The position numbers were made by a program, and so were the translations under genes. 64,000 nt of DNA from Umezawaea sp042738955 (GTDB lineage: Bacteria > Actinomycetota > Actinomycetes > Mycobacteriales > Pseudonocardiaceae): assembly GCF_042738955.1 (NCBI RefSeq), contig NZ_JBHYHC010000010.1, positions 1 through 64,000 of the forward strand, in the 5' to 3' direction. Numbering within the stretch: position 1 is the stretch's first letter; the number at the start of each line of letters is the position of its first letter. Below the pieces are notes generated by a model. It was not told the DNA's origin. It searched no databases and saw only the letters and a list, made by a program, of their open reading frames with translations. Shown piece after piece: positions 9,021 through 16,613 of the stretch.

Positions 9021-9707
9021 ATGACTCAGACCCGGACCGAGACGATCCCGCTCACCGACGGCCGTGAGCTGAGGTTGACCGTCGCCGAGCCGGAGAACGC
9101 CGTCCGCGGCGGGCTCGTCGTCCTGCACGAGGCCCGCGGTGTCACGGACACCGTGCGCGGCCTCGTCGGCACCCTCGCCGACGAGGGCTGGCTCGTGGTC
9201 GCGCCCCACCTCTACCACGACGCCGACGAGGTGGCCGACGGCGACGTGCCGGACCAGGTCAGCAGGCTGTCCGGGGACGCGGTGCTCGCCGACACCGACG
9301 TCGCGTTCGTGTGGCTGGGCGAGCAGGGCGTGTCCGCGGACCGGATGGGCGTGCTGGGCTTCGACCTCGGCGGCTCGGTCGCGATGGTCGTTGCGGGAAG
9401 CCGAACCATCGGCGCGGCCGTCACGATCGGTGGCGGCGGCATCCTCACCCCGTTGTCCGACGGCCTGCCGTCGCTGGTCGAGGTGGCGGCCGAGCTGACC
9501 TGCCCGTGGCTCGGCCTCTACGGCGACGAGGACGGCGAGATCTCCCTTGCGGACGTGGAGAAGTTGCGGGACGCGGCGGCGTCCGGTGAGGTCGCCACGG
9601 ACGTGGTGCGGTTCGCCGAGTCCAGCCACCGCTTCGACACCTCGCCCGCCGCGAGCGCCGAGGCGTGGCACCGGGTGCTGAACTGGTTCGACTCGCACCT
9701 GCGCTAG
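9021..9707 (+). CDS. Dienelactone hydrolase family protein with Asp at the nucleophile position
   Basis: 228-aa alpha/beta-hydrolase of the dienelactone hydrolase type. It has the family's early Glu (LHEARGV, E37), the acid-loop segment GDEDGEIS near residues 168-175 and a C-terminal SSHRF His (H203). The nucleophile elbow, normally G-x-C-x-G-G, reads GFDLGG, so Asp115 replaces the catalytic Cys. This could mean a different chemistry (an Asp nucleophile occurs in haloalkane dehalogenases and epoxide hydrolases) or loss of activity. ATG 9021 has an AAAGG site upstream. Confidence 0.8.
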   Translation: MTQTRTETIPLTDGRELRLTVAEPENAVRGGLVVLHEARGVTDTVRGLVGTLADEGWLVVAPHLYHDADEVADGDVPDQVSRLSGDAVLADTDVAFVWLGEQGVSADRMGVLGFDLGGSVAMVVAGSRTIGAAVTIGGGGILTPLSDGLPSLVEVAAELTCPWLGLYGDEDGEISLADVEKLRDAAASGEVATDVVRFAESSHRFDTSPAASAEAWHRVLNWFDSHLR

Positions 9708-9808
9708 AAGGTCTTTCCGGCGGATTGGAACCGAACGGTCGCGCGAGTACATCTAAGGGAGGTATCCGCGGCCGACGTGCGGGCACTTGCAGTGCGAGGG
9801 GGTAGTCG

Positions 9809-10273
9809 ATGACCGAGGACAACACCGTGTCGCTGGGGCAGCCGGTCCCAGTCGCCGGAGCGGTTGTGCCGCAACCGAACTTCACCGCCGTCGCACAGGC
9901 GGACCTGGTCACCGCGCACAGCGCGGTGGCCGCGGTCGACCAGGCCGTGGACAAGGGCAAGGTCCAGCTCGACAAGGGGTCCGCCGCGGACCTGATCAAG
10001 TCGATCGCCGACGCGCGCGACCGCGTGCAGGACCTCTACGACACCGTGCGCGGGCAGCTCGACATCCCGCTCCAGTTCGGCGACAACTGGGTCGGCCGCT
10101 CGATCAGCCGCCGGTTGCGCGAGGTCGCCGTGGGCGACCAGGAGTCCGCGGTCTTCGTGATCCGCGAGTTCATGCAGGTGCTGGAGGACGTGGAGACGAC
10201 CGTCCGGCAGGCCTCGAAGCACACCGACGACACCGACTACGACATGGCGCGGACGATGGGCGGTAAGGGCTGA
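9809..10273 (+). CDS. Putative ESX-associated helical protein
   Basis: 154-aa, mostly helical, acidic protein with no signal peptide. It is the first gene of a translationally coupled trio: its stop overlaps the ATG of a PPE-like gene, which overlaps an EspG-like gene. Position and helical pattern (LVTAHSAVAAVDQAV, LIKSIADARDRVQDLYDTV) match small proteins that precede PPE-like substrates in Pseudonocardiaceae, probably substrate partners forming a helical bundle as PE does with PPE. No WXG motif is seen, although WVG occurs near residue 94. Function inferred from context only. Confidence 0.6.
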   Translation: MTEDNTVSLGQPVPVAGAVVPQPNFTAVAQADLVTAHSAVAAVDQAVDKGKVQLDKGSAADLIKSIADARDRVQDLYDTVRGQLDIPLQFGDNWVGRSISRRLREVAVGDQESAVFVIREFMQVLEDVETTVRQASKHTDDTDYDMARTMGGKG

Positions 10274-11505
10274 TGTCGGGCGACCACAGGGACAACCCCC
10301 CGAACCCGTACCCGGAGCACCGGTCGAAGGAGCCATCGGAGCTGGGCGAGAAGGTCGACTGGATGACCTACACGCACCAGGAGCTCTACGACATGGTGCA
10401 CACGGGCGTCGACCTCACCAGCGCCGCGTCGGTGAAGGACAACTGGACGACGCTCGGCACCACGCTCGCCGAGGTCAAGGACCAGCTCATCAGCGCGATC
10501 TTCGCGTCCTCCGGCGGCTGGGAGGGCGAGTCCGCGGAGAAGGCGCGCGACGGGCTGCTCACGGTCGTGAAGTGGGCCGAGAACACCAGCGACCACGCCA
10601 ACAACGTGGCCGAGTGCATCGGCGTGGAGATCCAGCACGTCGTGACGGCGCGCGAGCAGATGCCCGTGCCCGCCCCGGCTCCGACGCCCGTGCCGCCCGC
10701 CGTCGGCCAGGTGGTCGCGCCTCCCGTGGCGCCGGTCGGGAATGCCCTGGTGCCCCCTGCCACGAACACGCTGGTGCCGCCCGCCACGAACGCGCTGGTG
10801 CCCCCGGCCACGTCGCCGTTCACCGGCATCGACCTGGTCGGCGCGCCGGTCGTGGCCGCGACGACGGCCGCCGACGCGGGCCACCGCACGGCGGCGGACG
10901 TGATGGCGGCGTTCCAGCAGGGCTCGTTCGCGGTCGACCAGACCGTGCCCGCGTTCAGCCCGCCGGTGAACCCGGTAGCCCCGCCCGAGGCGAAGCCCGT
11001 GCTGGGCCTCGACCGCAGCGGCACGCCCGTGCCCCGCGTCGACGGCGCTCCCGTCGTGCTCGGCCCCGCTCCGGTGACCTCCCCGCCCGTCGCGGGCCGC
11101 ACGACCACGTCCGGTGGCGGCGGTGGCTACGGCGGTGGCGGTGGGTACGCGCCCGCCGCCCGCGGTGGCGGCTACTCGATGGGCGGCTACTCGGCCACGC
11201 CGCCGTCGACGTCCGGCAGCGGTGGCGGTGGCGCTGGCCCGGTGAACCCCGGTGGCGCCAGCGGCGTGATCGGCGGCGCGGACTCCCGCGTCTCCGGCTC
11301 CACGACCGCGAGCTTCCAGGCACCCAAGATGTCCGGCGCCCCGCCCGCCGCGGGCAGCATGATGGGTGCCGCGCCGATGGCCGCCGGAGCCCCGATCGCG
11401 GGCCGCGACGACAGCCAGGACCACCAGCGCGCCCGCTACCTCGAAGAGGACGACAACCTGTTCGGCGTGGACAAGAAGGCCGCCCCGCCGGTGATCGGCA
11501 CGTGA
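10273..11505 (+). CDS. PPE-like type VII secretion substrate
   Basis: 410-aa protein. Residues 1-140 form a helical PPE/WXG-like domain with a W-E-G turn (SGGWEGESAEKA). Residues 140-385 are low complexity, rich in Pro, Ala, Gly and Val, with repeats such as NALVPPAT. The C terminus carries YLEED (389-393), which fits the YxxxD/E type VII secretion signal, then a conserved-looking tail ending in PPVIGT. It overlaps the upstream stop by 1 bp and the EspG-like gene by 4 bp. Probably exported by an ESX system encoded elsewhere. Confidence 0.78.
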   Translation: MSGDHRDNPPNPYPEHRSKEPSELGEKVDWMTYTHQELYDMVHTGVDLTSAASVKDNWTTLGTTLAEVKDQLISAIFASSGGWEGESAEKARDGLLTVVKWAENTSDHANNVAECIGVEIQHVVTAREQMPVPAPAPTPVPPAVGQVVAPPVAPVGNALVPPATNTLVPPATNALVPPATSPFTGIDLVGAPVVAATTAADAGHRTAADVMAAFQQGSFAVDQTVPAFSPPVNPVAPPEAKPVLGLDRSGTPVPRVDGAPVVLGPAPVTSPPVAGRTTTSGGGGGYGGGGGYAPAARGGGYSMGGYSATPPSTSGSGGGGAGPVNPGGASGVIGGADSRVSGSTTASFQAPKMSGAPPAAGSMMGAAPMAAGAPIAGRDDSQDHQRARYLEEDDNLFGVDKKAAPPVIGT

Positions 11506-12272
11506 CCCAGCCGTCCAGGGTCTTCCGACTGGCCGCGCAGGAGTTCTTCACGCTGTGGCGGGCGGTGCACGGCGACCGCCACCCCGTCCCGGTCGGCGTG
11601 AAGCACTACGGCCGCACGGAGGCCGACCGCGCCGAACTCGTGGCGACGAGCTCGCGCACGCTGTCCGCGCGTGGTCTCGGCACGGTCGCGCGCCCGGACG
11701 GCGAGCTGCACGCGCTGGTGCGCGGGCTGGCCGAGTTCGACACGGGCCTGGAGGTCGTGTTCTCCCGGCGCGGCGAGACCCTGCGGGGCCTGGCCACGTC
11801 GGGGTGGCACGGGGCGTTCATCGCCCGCGTCGGCGAGCAGGTCCAGCTCGCCGCGTTCCACCCGACCGCGCTGGCGTCGACCACGGTGTCGACCCTCCCG
11901 GCCGCCCAGCCGGGCGCGGGGCGGTCGGTCAACCTCCGGTGGACCGACTACGTGGCGGCGGGCCAGGCGGGCGAGCGCGACGGCGTGGGGGGCTTCCTGG
12001 AGGTCCTCCGGTACGCCGGGGTGCACGACCCCGAGGCGAACACCCTGCTGCGCGCCGTGACGACCCGCACCGGCGGCGGCCAGGTGGGGCTGATCGCCCG
12101 CAACCGCGCGGGCTACCTCCACCAGACCGGCCTCGCCCTGTCGTGGCTCGACAGCCGCGAGGGCCGCTACCTCGTGCGTAGGCACGACGGCTGGTTCGTG
12201 CTCGCCCCGACCGATCCCGCGCGGCTCACGTCCGCGCTGGAGGACCTGGTGGCGGCCGCCAGGCGCGGCTGA
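11502..12272 (+). CDS. EspG family ESX-secretion-associated chaperone
   Basis: 256-aa cytosolic protein resembling EspG: N-terminal segment FRLAAQEFFTLWRAVHGDRHPVPVGV, central GRGLAEFDTGLEVVF-like strands and C-terminal GYLHQTGLALSWLDSREGRYLVRR. In mycobacteria EspG binds the PPE partner of PE-PPE pairs and delivers it to the ESX machine. GTG 11502 overlaps the PPE-like stop (GTGA), so the proteins are made together. No ESX core genes (EccA-E, MycP) are in the window. Confidence 0.78.
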   Translation: MTQPSRVFRLAAQEFFTLWRAVHGDRHPVPVGVKHYGRTEADRAELVATSSRTLSARGLGTVARPDGELHALVRGLAEFDTGLEVVFSRRGETLRGLATSGWHGAFIARVGEQVQLAAFHPTALASTTVSTLPAAQPGAGRSVNLRWTDYVAAGQAGERDGVGGFLEVLRYAGVHDPEANTLLRAVTTRTGGGQVGLIARNRAGYLHQTGLALSWLDSREGRYLVRRHDGWFVLAPTDPARLTSALEDLVAAARRG

Positions 12273-12329
12273 CCGGTTGTGTGGGTCCCACCTGTGGTTC
12301 TCGGCCGTCCGATCGGCTAGGAACGGGGT

Positions 12330-14297
12330 ATGACCGACACGCACGCCGAGGCCGAACTCCTGTGGCGACCGGACCCCGACCGGGTCGCGGACAGCCGCAT
12401 GGCCGCGTTCCGCGACTGGCTACGAGCCGAGCGCGGACTGGACTTCGCTGACTACGCCGCACTGTGGACCTGGTCGACGACCGACCTCGAGGCCTTCTGG
12501 GGCGCGCTGGCCGAGTTCTTCGCCGTCGCCTTCCACACCCCGCCCACGCGGGTGCTGGCGTCGGAGTCGATGCCGGGAGCCCAGTGGTTCCCCGGCGCGA
12601 CCCTGAACTACGCCGAGCACGCCCTCCGCCCCGGCCCAGGCCGCGCCGACGACGACCTGGCGGTGATCTTCCACCGCGAGGACGGCCTGACGTCCCAGCT
12701 CACGTTCGCGGCGCTGCGCCGCCGGGTGGCGGCCGTCCGCGCGGGCCTGCTGGCGCTCGGCGTGACGCGGGGCGACCGGGTCGTGGCACTCGTGCCCAAC
12801 TCGCCGGAAGCCCTGATCGCGTTCCTCGCCGCCGCGAGCATCGGCGCCACCTGGTCGTCGTGCTCCCCGGACTTCGGCGCGCGCGCCATCTCGGACCGCT
12901 TCACCCAGATCGAGCCCACGGTGCTGATCGCGGTCGACGGCTACCACTACAACGGCCGCACGTTCGACGTGCGGCCGACCGTGGACAAGCTGCGGACCGA
13001 GATCGGCTCGCTCAAGGCGACCGTGCTCATCGACTACGTCGGCGGCACGCTGCCCGGCACGCTCGACTGGGCCGCGCTGCTGGCCAAGCACGACGGAGCG
13101 CCCCTGGAGTACGAGCCCGTCCCGTTCGACCACCCGCTGTGGGTCCTGTACTCCTCGGGCACCACGGGGCTGCCCAAGGGCATCGTGCAGGGGCACGGCG
13201 GCATCGTCGTGGAGCACCTCAAGATGCTGGCCCTGCACGGCGACCTGGGGCCGGGCGACCGCTTCTTCTGGTTCACCACGACCGGCTGGATGATGTGGAA
13301 CTACGTCATCGCCGGCCTGCTGGTCGGCTCGACCGTGGTCCTGTTCGACGGCAGCCCGGCCTCCCCGGACCTCAACGCCCTGTGGCACCTGGCCGAGCAG
13401 CACCGCGTCACGTACTTCGGCACGTCCGCCCCGTACATCCAGTCGTGCCTCAAGGAAGACCTCCACCCGGCCGAGCGGTTCGACCTCACGGCGTTGCGCG
13501 TCGTCGGCTCCACCGGCGCCCCGCTCACGCCGGAGGGCTTCCGCTGGATCGCGTCGGCGCTGGGCGAGCACGTCCAGATCGCCAGCGTCTCGGGCGGCAC
13601 GGACCTGTGCACGGCCTTCGTCTGCGCCGCCCCGGACCTCCCGGTGTGGCTGGGCGAGCTGTCCTGCCGGGCACTGGGCGCCGCCGTGACCGCGTTCGAC
13701 GAGCAGGGCAACGAGGTCGTCGACGAGGTCGGCGAACTGGTCGTCACCAGGCCCATGCCGTCCATGCCGGTCTTCTTCTGGGGCGACGCCGACGGCAGCC
13801 GCCTGCACGAGGCCTACTTCGCCGACTACGAGGGCGTGTGGCGGCACGGCGACTGGATCCGCATCACCCCGCGCGGCTCGGCCGTCATCTACGGCCGCAG
13901 CGACTCCACCCTCAACCGCGGCGGCGTCCGCATGGGCACCAGCGAGTTCTACCGCGTCGTGGAGGCGGTCCGGGGCGTGGCGGACTCGCTGGTCATCGAC
14001 ACCTCGGGCGCGGGCAGGTCCGACGGCGAACTCCTGTGCTTCCTCGTCCTCGACGAGGACTGGTCGGACGCCCTGGAGAAGACCCTCCGCACCGAGTTGC
14101 GCACCAACCTGTCCCCGCGGCACGTCCCCGACGAGTTCATCGTCGTCGACGAGATCCCCCGCACCCTCAACGGCAAGAAGTGCGAGGTCCCGGTCAAGAA
14201 GATCCTCGCCGGAACCCCACCGGACCGAGCCGTCAGCCGCGACGCCCTGCGCAATCCCGACTCCCTCCGCCCATTCCTCGACCTCGTTCGGAAGTAG
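12330..14297 (+). CDS. Acetoacetate-CoA ligase
   Basis: 655-aa AMP-forming acyl-CoA synthetase of the acetoacetyl-CoA synthetase subfamily. Evidence: the N-terminal ACS-like domain ending ...PGAQWFPGATLNYAEHAL, the AMP-binding motif YSSGTTGLPKGIVQGHGG near residue 273, GSTGAPLTPEGFRWI, and the C-terminal catalytic Lys motif TLNGKKCEVPVKKIL. It activates acetoacetate with ATP and CoA, feeding ketone bodies or polyhydroxybutyrate breakdown into the acetyl-CoA pool. A UUCG-type terminator hairpin follows about 100 bp downstream. Confidence 0.93.
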   Translation: MTDTHAEAELLWRPDPDRVADSRMAAFRDWLRAERGLDFADYAALWTWSTTDLEAFWGALAEFFAVAFHTPPTRVLASESMPGAQWFPGATLNYAEHALRPGPGRADDDLAVIFHREDGLTSQLTFAALRRRVAAVRAGLLALGVTRGDRVVALVPNSPEALIAFLAAASIGATWSSCSPDFGARAISDRFTQIEPTVLIAVDGYHYNGRTFDVRPTVDKLRTEIGSLKATVLIDYVGGTLPGTLDWAALLAKHDGAPLEYEPVPFDHPLWVLYSSGTTGLPKGIVQGHGGIVVEHLKMLALHGDLGPGDRFFWFTTTGWMMWNYVIAGLLVGSTVVLFDGSPASPDLNALWHLAEQHRVTYFGTSAPYIQSCLKEDLHPAERFDLTALRVVGSTGAPLTPEGFRWIASALGEHVQIASVSGGTDLCTAFVCAAPDLPVWLGELSCRALGAAVTAFDEQGNEVVDEVGELVVTRPMPSMPVFFWGDADGSRLHEAYFADYEGVWRHGDWIRITPRGSAVIYGRSDSTLNRGGVRMGTSEFYRVVEAVRGVADSLVIDTSGAGRSDGELLCFLVLDEDWSDALEKTLRTELRTNLSPRHVPDEFIVVDEIPRTLNGKKCEVPVKKILAGTPPDRAVSRDALRNPDSLRPFLDLVRK

Positions 14298-14403
14298 TCG
14301 GGGAGACGAAGATCACCAACGCCCCCGTCATGTGCCGTTCACCTGCCTGTGCGGCTCAAGGCGTGGATCACCGGTAGTGCCCTGACCAGCGAAAACGCGA
14401 AAT

Positions 14404-14427
14404 CCAACGGTCCTTCGGGGCCGTTGG
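14404..14427 (+). terminator. Terminator with TTCG tetraloop after acetoacetate-CoA ligase
   Basis: 10-bp stem with one G-U pair (CCAACGGTCC / GGGCCGTTGG) closed by a TTCG tetraloop, followed within 12 bp by a TTTT run. The rest of the 193-bp gap to the tRNA pair has no supported gene. Confidence 0.8.
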
Positions 14428-14490
14428 AGGGGGCGTTTTGCTACTGGAGCGGAGGTGTGTGTAATCTATGCGTCGTAGCCGAGGGCTCCG

Positions 14491-14580
14491 GGAGGCTTCG
14501 CCTAGTCTGGTCTATGGCGCCGCACTGCTAATGCGGTTTGGGTTTATCGCCCATCCCGGGTTCAAATCCCGGAGCCTCCG
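14491..14580 (+). tRNA. tRNA-Ser (anticodon GCT)
   Basis: The acceptor stem GGAGGCT pairs with AGCCTCC, with discriminator G at 14580. The anticodon stem CCGCA/TGCGG encloses loop CTGCTAA, so the anticodon is GCT. A long variable arm follows, and the T arm contains GGTTCAAATCC. CCA is not encoded. A perfect hairpin follows at 14584. Confidence 0.95.
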
Positions 14581-14583
14581 CAA

Positions 14584-14603
14584 CACCTGGCCTCGGCCAG
14601 GTG
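14584..14603 (+). terminator. Hairpin between tRNA-Ser and tRNA-Arg
   Basis: 9-bp perfect stem CACCTGGCC / GGCCAGGTG with a 2-nt spacer, directly after tRNA-Ser. It could terminate or guide processing between the two tRNAs, which lie 37 bp apart. Confidence 0.6.
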
Positions 14604-14617
14604 ACAACTGAATATAT

Positions 14618-14690
14618 GCGCCCGTAGCTCAACGGATAGAGCATCTGACTACGGATCAGAAGGTTAGGGGTTCGAATCCCTTCGGGCGCA
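14618..14690 (+). tRNA. tRNA-Arg (anticodon ACG), AICE integration target
   Basis: 73-nt cloverleaf. The acceptor stem GCGCCCG pairs with CGGGCGC, with discriminator A. The anticodon stem TCTGA/TCAGA encloses loop CTACGGA, giving anticodon ACG. The T loop is GGTTCGAATCC and CCA is present in the DNA. The 3' part from the anticodon loop onward is repeated at 30994 and 42448, marking it as the attachment site of the two integrated elements. The gene remains intact because the element supplies the identical 3' half. Confidence 0.96.
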
Positions 14691-14691
14691 C
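14649..14691 (+). repeat. attL: 43-bp att core, copy 1 (inside tRNA-Arg)
   Basis: 43 bp running from the tRNA-Arg anticodon loop to one base past the discriminator. It is identical to 30994-31036 and 42448-42490. This is the left junction of element 1 with the chromosome. Confidence 0.95.
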
Positions 14692-14697
14692 CAGGTC

Positions 14698-14728
14698 AGA
14701 GGCCCGGCACCTATGGTGCCGGGCCTCT
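14698..14728. terminator. 14-bp hairpin just inside element 1, after tRNA-Arg
   Basis: Perfect 14-bp stem (AGAGGCCCGGCACC with GGTGCCGGGCCTCT) and a 3-nt TAT loop, starting 5 bp after the encoded CCA. It sits between the tRNA and the convergent integrase, so it can stop tRNA transcription from entering the integrase gene and vice versa. Confidence 0.8.
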
Positions 14729-14730
14729 CT

Positions 14731-14750
14731 GGGTCTCAAACCGGGTCTCA
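14731..14750 (+). repeat. Left tandem octamer of element 1 (candidate integrase arm sites)
   Basis: GGGTCTCA, 4 bp, GGGTCTCA. The same arrangement (GGGTCTCA, 4 bp, GGGGCTCA) occurs at 30877-30896 near the other end of the element. Element 2 has a different octamer in the same 8-4-8 layout. Arm-type sites for the tyrosine integrase are inferred. Confidence 0.65.
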
Positions 14751-14760
14751 GTTGCCCCGT

Positions 14761-16227
14761 TCAGACGCGAGCGGGCACACCCGCCGAACCCGGCTCGTCG
14801 TCCGGGAACACCTCCGCCAGACGCTCCCGCAGCTGCGGCGGCAGCGCCTCCGCGAGCCGCCGAACCGCGTCCCACTGCTCAGCCGTCAGCTCCGGGTCGT
14901 CCTCGCCCTGTGACGTCGTCCACAGCAGCCCGCCGACCTGATCCGCGATCTGCTCCCGCAGTTGGTCCGGCACGTGCATGTAGCGCCGTCTCATGGCCGC
15001 CGACGACCACCCCATCATGTCCATCACCGCGCGCTCGTGAACGCCCAGTACGAGAAGCATGGTCGCGGCGGTGTGCCGGGCATCGTGCAACCGCGCGTCC
15101 CGCACCCGAGCCGCGGCTAGGAGTGACTTCCACTCCTCGTGATCGGCACGCGGGTCGATGGGCTTCCCGTTCGGTTGGGTGAACATCCACCCGCTTTCCT
15201 GCCACAGATCACCGGCCAAGTGCCGTTCGTCGTCTTGGGCCTCGTCGTGAAGCCGCAACAGGTCGAGCAGCGGTTCGGGGACGTTGATGACCCGCCGACC
15301 CGCCCGCGACTTCACCTCGGTGATGACCAAGCCGCCACCGTGGCGCTTCGGGCAGCCGCGGGCGTGTCGCTTGCAATCCGGTGGGCACAACGGCGGACAA
15401 GCCCTTTTGTGCACGGGGCACGACTTCCGGCAAAGCGACAGCTTGTGATGCGCCTTTCCGCACTCGTACGGGTCGTCGCACCCGTGCCGCCACGTCTGCC
15501 GTTGCAGAGCCCGGCGAATCGTGAGGTTCCGGGTGTCGGTGTTGAGATCGGTCCACTTCAGGCCTAGCGCCTCGCCTTTGCGGATGCCGAGGGACAACGC
15601 GACCGCGAACCGAACGCCGTTGCGCCGTTCCCTGGACGCCTCAAGAATTCGGCGCGCCTCGTCCATTGTGAACGGCTCGACTTCGGTTTCCACGACAGTC
15701 GGGGACTTCACCAGAAGAACCGGGTTGGTCCTCATGCGGTCGCGCCGGACGGCTTCGTTGAGCGCGGCTCGCAGGGTGCGGTGGACCTGCATCCGCACCG
15801 AACCACTACGTCCCTCGTGGTGGAGCTTGGTGTACAGCTTCTCCACGTGCTCCGGCTGCAACGACGTCATCCTGTGCGCGCCAAGGCCGGGAATGAGGTA
15901 CATCCGCACCGCGCCCTCGTAGTAGACGAACGTCTTCCGGCGCACGGACGGCTCGGCGATGTTGTCGAGCCAGTGTGTCAACCACGCCTCCAGCGTTTGC
16001 GGCTTTCCGGGCTTGCGCACCTGCCCCTTCTTCCGCTCCTGCTCCAGCTCCCTGACGGCGTCGATCACTTCCTTTTCGGTCTTCCGCTTGACGTGACGGC
16101 GGTCGGGCTTGCCGTTGTCGAGCAGACCCATGGTGACGCGGCCATGCCATTTACCGTCAGCACCTTCGTAGATGCTGGACGCGCCGTTCGGCGCGCGCGT
16201 GCCTTCTGCTCTTTTCTTGCGGGGCAT
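14761..16227 (-). CDS. int: Tyrosine recombinase/integrase of AICE 1 with Cys-rich insertion
   Basis: 488-aa integrase: basic N-terminal arm-binding region, SAM-like core-binding domain (about 75-165) and catalytic domain. Catalytic residues seen: R216 (LGIRKGEALGL), K306, H381-x-x-R384 (HDARHTAATM), W407 in place of the second His (MMGWSS) and Tyr416 (RRRYMHVP). Residues 250-292, between R and K, hold an insertion with eight Cys, consistent with a zinc-binding knuckle; similar insertions are known in actinobacterial integrases. It catalyses integration into tRNA-Arg and, with excisionase, excision. It reads toward the tRNA. Confidence 0.95.
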   Translation of the reverse strand: MPRKKRAEGTRAPNGASSIYEGADGKWHGRVTMGLLDNGKPDRRHVKRKTEKEVIDAVRELEQERKKGQVRKPGKPQTLEAWLTHWLDNIAEPSVRRKTFVYYEGAVRMYLIPGLGAHRMTSLQPEHVEKLYTKLHHEGRSGSVRMQVHRTLRAALNEAVRRDRMRTNPVLLVKSPTVVETEVEPFTMDEARRILEASRERRNGVRFAVALSLGIRKGEALGLKWTDLNTDTRNLTIRRALQRQTWRHGCDDPYECGKAHHKLSLCRKSCPVHKRACPPLCPPDCKRHARGCPKRHGGGLVITEVKSRAGRRVINVPEPLLDLLRLHDEAQDDERHLAGDLWQESGWMFTQPNGKPIDPRADHEEWKSLLAAARVRDARLHDARHTAATMLLVLGVHERAVMDMMGWSSAAMRRRYMHVPDQLREQIADQVGGLLWTTSQGEDDPELTAEQWDAVRRLAEALPPQLRERLAEVFPDDEPGSAGVPARV

Positions 16228-16250
16228 TGCTGGTGTTCCTTTCTGGTGGT

Positions 16251-16460
16251 TCAGGCTACGTTCTGCTCGGCGGACAACCGGTCCGCGTAGGCCTGCAATG
16301 CGGTGACGGGAATGCGCCGCAGTCGCCCGACTCGAACGGAATGGACTTCACCGGTGCGGATGAGACCGAACATGGTGGTTCTACCGAGGCTGAGCCGTTC
16401 GGCCGCTGCTTCGACGGTGAGCAAGGTCGGTGGGTGCTCGGACTCGGGTTCCGTCGTCAT
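16251..16460 (-). CDS. xis: Excisionase-like HTH protein of AICE 1
   Basis: 69-aa protein with the MerR/excisionase-type helix-turn-helix: LLTVEAAAERLSLGRTTMFGLIRTGEVHSVRVGRLRRIPVTAL. It is immediately upstream of the integrase gene in the same direction (23-bp gap), the standard AICE xis-int arrangement. It would bend DNA at the att site and direct excision. Confidence 0.88.
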   Translation of the reverse strand: MTTEPESEHPPTLLTVEAAAERLSLGRTTMFGLIRTGEVHSVRVGRLRRIPVTALQAYADRLSAEQNVA

Positions 16461-16483
16461 GGTCGGTTCTTCCTTCCTGGCGT

Positions 16484-16558
16484 ACGCGGTTTACGCGGTC
16501 ACGCGGTTTGGGTCTGACCTGGGCTTTTGCTGGGAGCAAACCGCGTACGTACGCGGTT
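16484..16558. repeat. ACGCGGT repeats and a 20-bp perfect palindrome upstream of xis
   Basis: Three ACGCGGT copies at 16484, 16493 and 16501, then the perfect palindrome AACCGCGTACGTACGCGGTT at 16539-16558. Related words continue to about 16622 (GCGTAACCGCGTTAACCGCG). They lie in the 153-bp gap between xis and the DUF3987-like gene, so they probably hold the xis-int promoter with binding sites for an element regulator. Confidence 0.75.
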
Positions 16559-16613
16559 CGGTCGTTGACCGGATGACTGTTTTGGCTGGTCAGCGAGTTA
16601 GCGCGTAACCGCG

